A stretch of DNA of 64,000 nt from Euglena gracilis (Eukaryota > Euglenida > Euglenophyceae > Euglenales). A program made the translations under genes and the position numbers. Below the pieces are notes generated by a model, which was given only the letters and a program-made list of their open reading frames with translations, was not told the origin of the DNA and did not search any database. The stretch spans positions 20,983,295-21,047,294 of the forward strand of contig CP154956.1 in the NCBI GenBank assembly GCA_039621445.1, in the 5' to 3' direction. Every line of letters begins with the position of its first letter. Positions within the stretch are counted from its first letter, which is position 1. Below, piece by piece: positions 59,381 to 64,000 of this stretch.

Positions 59381-60111
59381 ATGACCCGAAAGTGGCATGG
59401 CCAATTTTCCTCGCGGAGCTTTTCTTCCCAACAACCTAACCACCGCAATTACACCACCGCTTTTTCCTGTTTGCATACCGTGGCAATTGACACAATCTTT
59501 GACAGCAAACGTCATGTGCATTGTAGAGCTAAGTTTCTCCCTCAGAAGGACAAAAAGGAGGCTGGTTTTGGACGCCATGGACGTCCACAGAAAAGAGGTC
59601 TCGTACCGGCTTCTTTTAACCAACCGGGGGGGGGGGGGCAAGGGACGAGTTCTTTTGCCCTGAACATTGGAGTGTTCCGGCCGGTCGATCCCAATGTCCA
59701 TCATGACGTTCGCCCCCTGATGGAGTGGGCCCAGGGTTTTTTTTAGTCTTGGTTGGACCCCCTCCCCCGGGGTGGGGGTAGGGTGGGTGGGTCCCTTGAA
59801 CCCCCTCCCCCCCTGGGGGGGTTGGGGATAGGGGCTGGTGGGTATCTCTTTTTTGGCGCTGAAAATTTTGAAAAAGGTGCTATTTTTAGCATTTTCGGGT
59901 GAAAATGGGTGGGTCCCCCGGGACCCTCCATTTTGGGGGGTGGGCGGGTGGGTGGGTGCCGACCCCCTCCCCCCCCGGTCTTTAAAAAATCCCCGAATGG
60001 GCAAAAGATCCGGGAATCAACCATTGGGAGGCCTCGCTGTCGTACTCCCTCGAGGAAAACCGACCAGGGAGGAAGGGGCACCGAAGGCGAAGCAGAAAGA
60101 CCTTGTGAGGC
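59381..60111 (+). pseudogene. Unassigned reading frame split by a MITE
   Basis: A plus-strand frame open from 59381 reads SFALNIGVFRPVDPNVHHDV then RPLMEWA, and is broken by the element at 59731-59994. After removing it and one 8-bp duplication, the frame continues DPGINHWEASLSYSLEENRP to TGA near 60109. The join makes sense as protein, but the minus strand is also open here and I recognise no family. A G-run near 59627-59638 may hide another insertion. Confidence 0.35.
59731..59994. mobile_element. MITE inserted in a reading frame (8-bp TSD, one mismatch)
   Basis: It begins CCAGGGTTTTTTTTAGTC and ends GGTCTTTAAAAAATCCCC, flanked by GAGTGGGC (59723-59730) and GAATGGGC (59995-60002). C/G runs and a TTTTTGGCGCTGAAAA segment lie inside. 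Termini and duplication size resemble the hAT-like families. Confidence 0.65.
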
Positions 60112-60200
60112 CATGCCTTGCTCGCCGGCGGTGTTGTTTGGATTGTGGCGCGTTGGGTTAGGACTCCCTGGAGTTAGGAGATGGTGAGGTCCTGCTTTCC

Positions 60201-61580
60201 TTGCCGGCTGTTCTGCTCTGGCGTGTTTGTGCGCGCGCGCGGGGGGTGCTTCTTACTGCTTTTTGTTGCCGGAGTTGGCTGATTCCTATTTCTGCCCTTC
60301 GACCTCAAGGGGAAAGAATATCACCTCTGCGAGTGCGGTCAATACGGAAGACAAAAACATTCAAAAATCAAACACGTGTTCAACGGAATTCAATGAAAGA
60401 TGTGTTGGAAAAAATTTCAACCTGTCAAGAGGAAGTGGGAGCACAAGGACGTTCAATACAGACAGCCGACGCTGTAAAACACCGAGGAACTTCAGGCGCT
60501 GGAGTACCTGGTGGAGCAGGGCCAACACGTCCGTCCGTGGCCGTCGGAACCCTTCCGCCCCCCAGTTCGTCAGAAATTTCCTGTTTTCAACAAAGCTTTT
60601 GTGACCGCTATGGACCCTGGACACTTGTGGTCAGAGCAAAGCGTCAGAGAGGCCATCCAGGGCAAGGCCCATTGGGTCATGGGAACCAAGCACAGTCATC
60701 AATCAAGGAAACATTGTCAGGAGCGGGAAAAACAGGTCTGGCAGACTACCCATCCCCCTTCTCATTCCCACCCCTATGGCAGGGGAAATATGACAAATTC
60801 AAAGGGTTCAAGTCAGGAAGGTGGACACCCTCCTCAAAATGGCCATGGCGGCCATCTATCTACAGGGCCTGGGGCCCAAGGCTATGGCAGCCATCATTCA
60901 ACAGGGCATGGTGCCCATTGTCAAGGACACAGAACCCAGAATCCCAGCAAGGGACCCCAATGGGGAGAAGTATGTCCAATTATCCCCCCAGAACCCTCAA
61001 AATCATCCCCCCCAGGGGAAGCAAGCCACAGCCAAGACAGGTGGCATCAAAACCCAAAGGGAAATGTAGCCATGGTGGCTCATCTGGGGAACCAAGAGGG
61101 AAAAAGAAGACACAAGAAAAGTGCTGGAGAGAAGGTCAATGGAGACCAAGAAGGCCAGATGGCCCTGAAGGCCAATGGAGGCCATTACAATCAAGATATC
61201 AAGGCCAATGGAGGCCATTTCAAGCAAATTCAGGTGGCCACTGGAGGCCAGTACATTCAAGATATCAGCCCTTGGGGGGAGGCCCAAGATTGGCTACACC
61301 AGGGCCCCCCCAGAAGGTAATCAGCCCTCACCCCCCAGCATTATATGTACCTCCCCACCACAGACCTTCCCCCATCTTTCAAAAACAGGGGGAAAGCCTG
61401 TCTTTGAGCAGCCCTATGGCAGGGCCAGAGGCAACCCCAGTGATGGGACAGCCAGGGGAATGGACCCCAGTGATGGGGCAGCCAGGGGAAAGGACCCCAG
61501 TGATGGGGCCTGTGGAATCCCCAGACACATTATACCCAGGGGTGCCCCCATACAAGGCCCTTGTGAGTCAGGGGTGCTGA
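60201..61580 (+). CDS. Hypothetical low-complexity ORF, 459 codons
   Basis: An uninterrupted frame of 459 codons, rich in Gly, Pro, Arg, Gln and Trp. It contains three 33-bp repeats (GQWRPLQSRYQ, GQWRPFQANSG, GHWRPVHSRYQ at about 61140-61275) and three 30-bp repeats (TPVMGQPGEW type at about 61435-61520). Repeat lengths in multiples of three hint at coding selection. However, the other two plus-strand frames are also open over long parts (60511-61320 and 61175-61603), because the strand is poor in T, so the frame is uncertain. No known domain. The GC-rich CpG-containing start near 60180-60260 could be a promoter region instead. Confidence 0.3.
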   Translation: MPAVLLWRVCARARGVLLTAFCCRSWLIPISALRPQGERISPLRVRSIRKTKTFKNQTRVQRNSMKDVLEKISTCQEEVGAQGRSIQTADAVKHRGTSGAGVPGGAGPTRPSVAVGTLPPPSSSEISCFQQSFCDRYGPWTLVVRAKRQRGHPGQGPLGHGNQAQSSIKETLSGAGKTGLADYPSPFSFPPLWQGKYDKFKGFKSGRWTPSSKWPWRPSIYRAWGPRLWQPSFNRAWCPLSRTQNPESQQGTPMGRSMSNYPPRTLKIIPPRGSKPQPRQVASKPKGKCSHGGSSGEPRGKKKTQEKCWREGQWRPRRPDGPEGQWRPLQSRYQGQWRPFQANSGGHWRPVHSRYQPLGGGPRLATPGPPQKVISPHPPALYVPPHHRPSPIFQKQGESLSLSSPMAGPEATPVMGQPGEWTPVMGQPGERTPVMGPVESPDTLYPGVPPYKALVSQGC

Positions 61581-61610
61581 GTGCCCAAAACAACATAACC
61601 TAACCCAACC

Positions 61611-61791
61611 CAACCTGATGACTCTGCAGTTAGGATTAGGAAAAGCTTATTAGGAATTATTAGCATTGCTGACCCTATCTGTTTGCACAGGGCTCTGTCT
61701 CTGTCACTGTTTTTGTCTGTTTCAAGTTCAAGAATTGAAGTATCTTGGTGGCAAATATCATTCTTACCTGGACAGTACGTGGTTCATTACA
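61611..61791 (+). repeat. Possible 5' LTR end (R/U5-like) of a retrotransposon
   Basis: T-rich sequence (CTGTCTCTGTCACTG, TTTTTGTCTGTTTC) ends GGTTCATTACA at 61791. It is followed at once by TTGGCGCTGGTTTTGG, which resembles the TGGCGC start of some retroelement primer binding sites. The 3' LTR needed to confirm this is outside the window. The start of the repeat is a guess. Confidence 0.3.
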
Positions 61792-61919
61792 TTGGCGCTG
61801 GTTTTGGAATTGCTGAATTGATTGTATTGTGCTGTTGGTCTTGTGAATTTTGAAGGAAAGGTGTGAGCCACCCAACTCACCTGTTTTCACCAAGAAGACC
61901 CACCCAAAACAAAAGAAAA

Positions 61920-64000
61920 ATGCAATTCTTAAAACAGGCCGCGAGGGGAATTGAAAACACATTGGGCAGGGTAAAAGATCCTACGCAAAGGGGTGCCGGC
62001 CCCGAGGGATTGGAAACTCCAGGGCGGGCACCACGGTTACAACATGGTCGCAGAGGTAGACTGCCCAATTTTGATTCCCCTCCAACATGCGGCTACGAAC
62101 AACAAGCTGAAAAACGACCAGAAACTGAAAAAACTGACGCTGACATGCCAGCTGCCGAAACCGCCATCGCTAGGGTGGTGGAGCCGGCGGAGGGCAACTC
62201 AGCCATGTACCAAACTCTGGATGTGCCAGCTGCCTTAACCGCCATCGCTAGGGTGGTGGAGCAGGCGGATGGTTTCCCAGCCCGGAACCAAACACTGGAA
62301 ATGCCAGCTGCCTTAACCGCCATCGCTAGGGTGGTGGAGCCGGCAGATGGCTTTGCCGACATGTACCAGTCACTGGACATCAACAGGTGGACTGAACCGG
62401 AACAAAACGGCACAGACATTACAGTGCCACAGACATGCAATGACAGCCCACGTGTCATTGCCATGGTGCACATGGACCAGGACGACACTGAACAGACTGG
62501 TCCATCACCAGATTACACAGAACTGGACGAAAACAACGAACCGTACTTCGACGAACAGGTGTTTGCACCACAAAACTGGTACCAACAGCCAGAAACGGAC
62601 ACTCAGAACGACCAAAACTGGCAAACTGCAACTGCACAGCAACCAGGAACCCAGAGTTTTGCACTGGTGGCGGTACGACAGAGCCCGGAACAACCAGACC
62701 GCCTCCAGGGTGAAACTGAAACTTCGTACCAGGAACCATCGTACAGCTCGTACGAGATTCCACAGCCGGAACCACAGAACCAGAACACTGACTGGGACTG
62801 GTGGTCAAACTTTGCGTACGAAACTGGACAGCTGACCCAGGAATTTCAACAGTTCAGACACAAAACTGAACAGACAAACCAGCAAACGGCAGAAACTCTG
62901 CAGCAGCTGCAACAAACAACAACGGAATGGGTCAGCGAACTGCACGCCACAGTGAACAGACAGGGTGAAGCACTCATGACAGAAATGAACGGCAGACACG
63001 AAGAACTGACAACAGTGCTGGCAACAACACAAGCAAACATGGAACAGGTGACAGTCAACCAGAACAGGCTGTACCAGGAACATTTCAACGGAATGTCACA
63101 GCAGATCACAGAAATCAGGGAAATGTCTGGCTCACTCGGTGAAAAACTCAGGGAATTTCACAGTTTTCTGCAGATGGCAGGTGGAAACGCACAGAACCAG
63201 GGTGAACATCTGGTTGGTTTACTACACCGACAGCGAGAAAACGAAAAAACAACTGCAGAACTGCAACAAAGATTGGCTGTGGCAGAAGAACGGGTCGCAG
63301 GAATCACAGGTGGAGTCCAAACGGTGAACAGCAGAGTGGACGAAACTGTGGCAACAGTGTCCAGAAAAGTTGAAAACCTCAGAGGCGAAATCAGCAGTGT
63401 GGTGGAAAGAATTCAGAAGGGCATGGGCAGTGAAATCGGAAATCTGGCAGGACGGGTTCAGCAGCAGGATACAAAAACGACAACAACCATTCAAAACTGT
63501 GATTACCTGCACAAAAAACTGGTCGAACTGCAGAAAATCCCAGATCAGCAGCAGCAGATTACACAGCTGAACGAGGAAATCGGCAGACTGAAACGACAGG
63601 TGGAAACTCTGACCTCCAACGAAGAAAAACACAAACAACGCACTGAACGTCTGAACCTGGAGGTCGGCAACCTGGGTCACAGGGTGGACGAAACAGCCCA
63701 AACGACTCAAAACCTGCTGGGTGAACTACAAAAAGGGACCATTAAAACGGGAACGCATGCCACATCCGAACATGCTAAATGGCTGGAAATGACATCTGCC
63801 ATTGGCTCAATGACAACCAGGGTTGGTCAACTGGAAGCAAAACTGGCTGGTCTGACAACAAAAACTGCAGAACGGGAGACACATGACAACGGCATTTGGC
63901 AGCATTTACATTCTCTGACCACGGAACTGCAAACACAGCAGAAACGGTGGACAGAACAGCTGGTGACCCTGGACAGAAAAATCAGTACTGTGACAAAAAC
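61920..64000 (+). CDS. Long coiled-coil ORF, 3' end outside window (Gag-like candidate)
   Basis: Open from a stop at 61851-61853, with the first ATG at 61920, it runs at least 693 codons without a stop to the window edge. It begins MQFLKQAARGIENTLGRV. Residues 76-153 are three 26-residue tandem repeats (core PAALTAIARVVE, 62145-62378). Residues about 155-300 are Gln/Thr/Asp/Glu-rich and probably disordered. From about 303 on it is a long heptad-type coiled coil (ELQQRLAVAEERVAGI, EEIGRLKRQVETL). The coding strand is rich in A and C and poor in T, unlike its surroundings. An intronless long frame behind an LTR/PBS-like sequence suggests the Gag region of an LTR retrotransposon. No zinc knuckle, protease or reverse transcriptase is reached here. 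A host coiled-coil protein is the alternative. Confidence 0.7.
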   Translation, partial: MQFLKQAARGIENTLGRVKDPTQRGAGPEGLETPGRAPRLQHGRRGRLPNFDSPPTCGYEQQAEKRPETEKTDADMPAAETAIARVVEPAEGNSAMYQTLDVPAALTAIARVVEQADGFPARNQTLEMPAALTAIARVVEPADGFADMYQSLDINRWTEPEQNGTDITVPQTCNDSPRVIAMVHMDQDDTEQTGPSPDYTELDENNEPYFDEQVFAPQNWYQQPETDTQNDQNWQTATAQQPGTQSFALVAVRQSPEQPDRLQGETETSYQEPSYSSYEIPQPEPQNQNTDWDWWSNFAYETGQLTQEFQQFRHKTEQTNQQTAETLQQLQQTTTEWVSELHATVNRQGEALMTEMNGRHEELTTVLATTQANMEQVTVNQNRLYQEHFNGMSQQITEIREMSGSLGEKLREFHSFLQMAGGNAQNQGEHLVGLLHRQRENEKTTAELQQRLAVAEERVAGITGGVQTVNSRVDETVATVSRKVENLRGEISSVVERIQKGMGSEIGNLAGRVQQQDTKTTTTIQNCDYLHKKLVELQKIPDQQQQITQLNEEIGRLKRQVETLTSNEEKHKQRTERLNLEVGNLGHRVDETAQTTQNLLGELQKGTIKTGTHATSEHAKWLEMTSAIGSMTTRVGQLEAKLAGLTTKTAERETHDNGIWQHLHSLTTELQTQQKRWTEQLVTLDRKISTVTK

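Noticed and set aside
1-64000. rRNA genes, complete tRNAs, bacterial operons, phage genes
   Set aside because: None seen. The only tRNA-like sequence has a broken anticodon stem, and the only confirmed gene is a spliced eukaryotic one.

Overview
This window reads as nuclear DNA of a eukaryote with a large, repeat-swollen genome. I see no bacterial operons, no rRNA and no CRISPR array. The one certain gene is an ER-lumen (KDEL) receptor of the ERD2 family on the + strand. It has six small exons (642 coding bases, 213 residues) spread over 33.4 kb (25090-58457), so about 98% of the gene is intron. All five introns are GT-AG and all five acceptors are followed by G. That AG|G pattern, the giant transposon-filled introns and a degenerate CCCTAA-type interstitial telomere-like tract (1990-2212) fit a dinoflagellate-like protist. 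This is an inference; other large-genome protists remain possible.

Layout. 1-18.8 kb is a mosaic of tandem repeats, fold-back elements and short inverted-repeat elements (MITEs) rich in poly-G/poly-C. 18.8-22.6 kb is a 3.8-kb terminal-inverted-repeat element. It carries a broken gene with a ParB/sulfiredoxin-like stretch and is flanked by clusters of a TATGCCAC-type palindrome. 22.7-25.0 kb is more MITE debris. 25.1-58.5 kb is the KDEL receptor gene. Its introns hold MITEs of at least six families, two related copies of a minisatellite, a minus-strand hAT-like transposase remnant (41.5-42.5 kb) and a GC-rich minus-strand gene fragment (52.1-52.6 kb). 58.5-61.6 kb holds open reading frames of uncertain status, one split by a MITE. 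61.9-64.0 kb is the start of a long uninterrupted coiled-coil reading frame that runs off the window, probably the Gag-like part of an LTR retrotransposon.

Mobile elements. Several families can be defined from the sequence alone because their target-site duplications (TSDs) are intact. Families A, B, C, D and H have 8-bp duplications (hAT-like), F has 9 bp (Mutator-like), and E and a 73-bp palindrome have TA (Tc1/mariner-like). Many hAT-like families with different termini carry the same internal stem-loop (CGGCGC-GAA-GCGCCG or compensated variants) between AT-rich arms. The hAT-like transposase remnant in intron 3 is a plausible relative of the enzyme that mobilised them.

Most of the remaining short reading frames are low-complexity Pro/Gly/Lys/Phe products of G/C-run or A/T-run repeats and are not genes.
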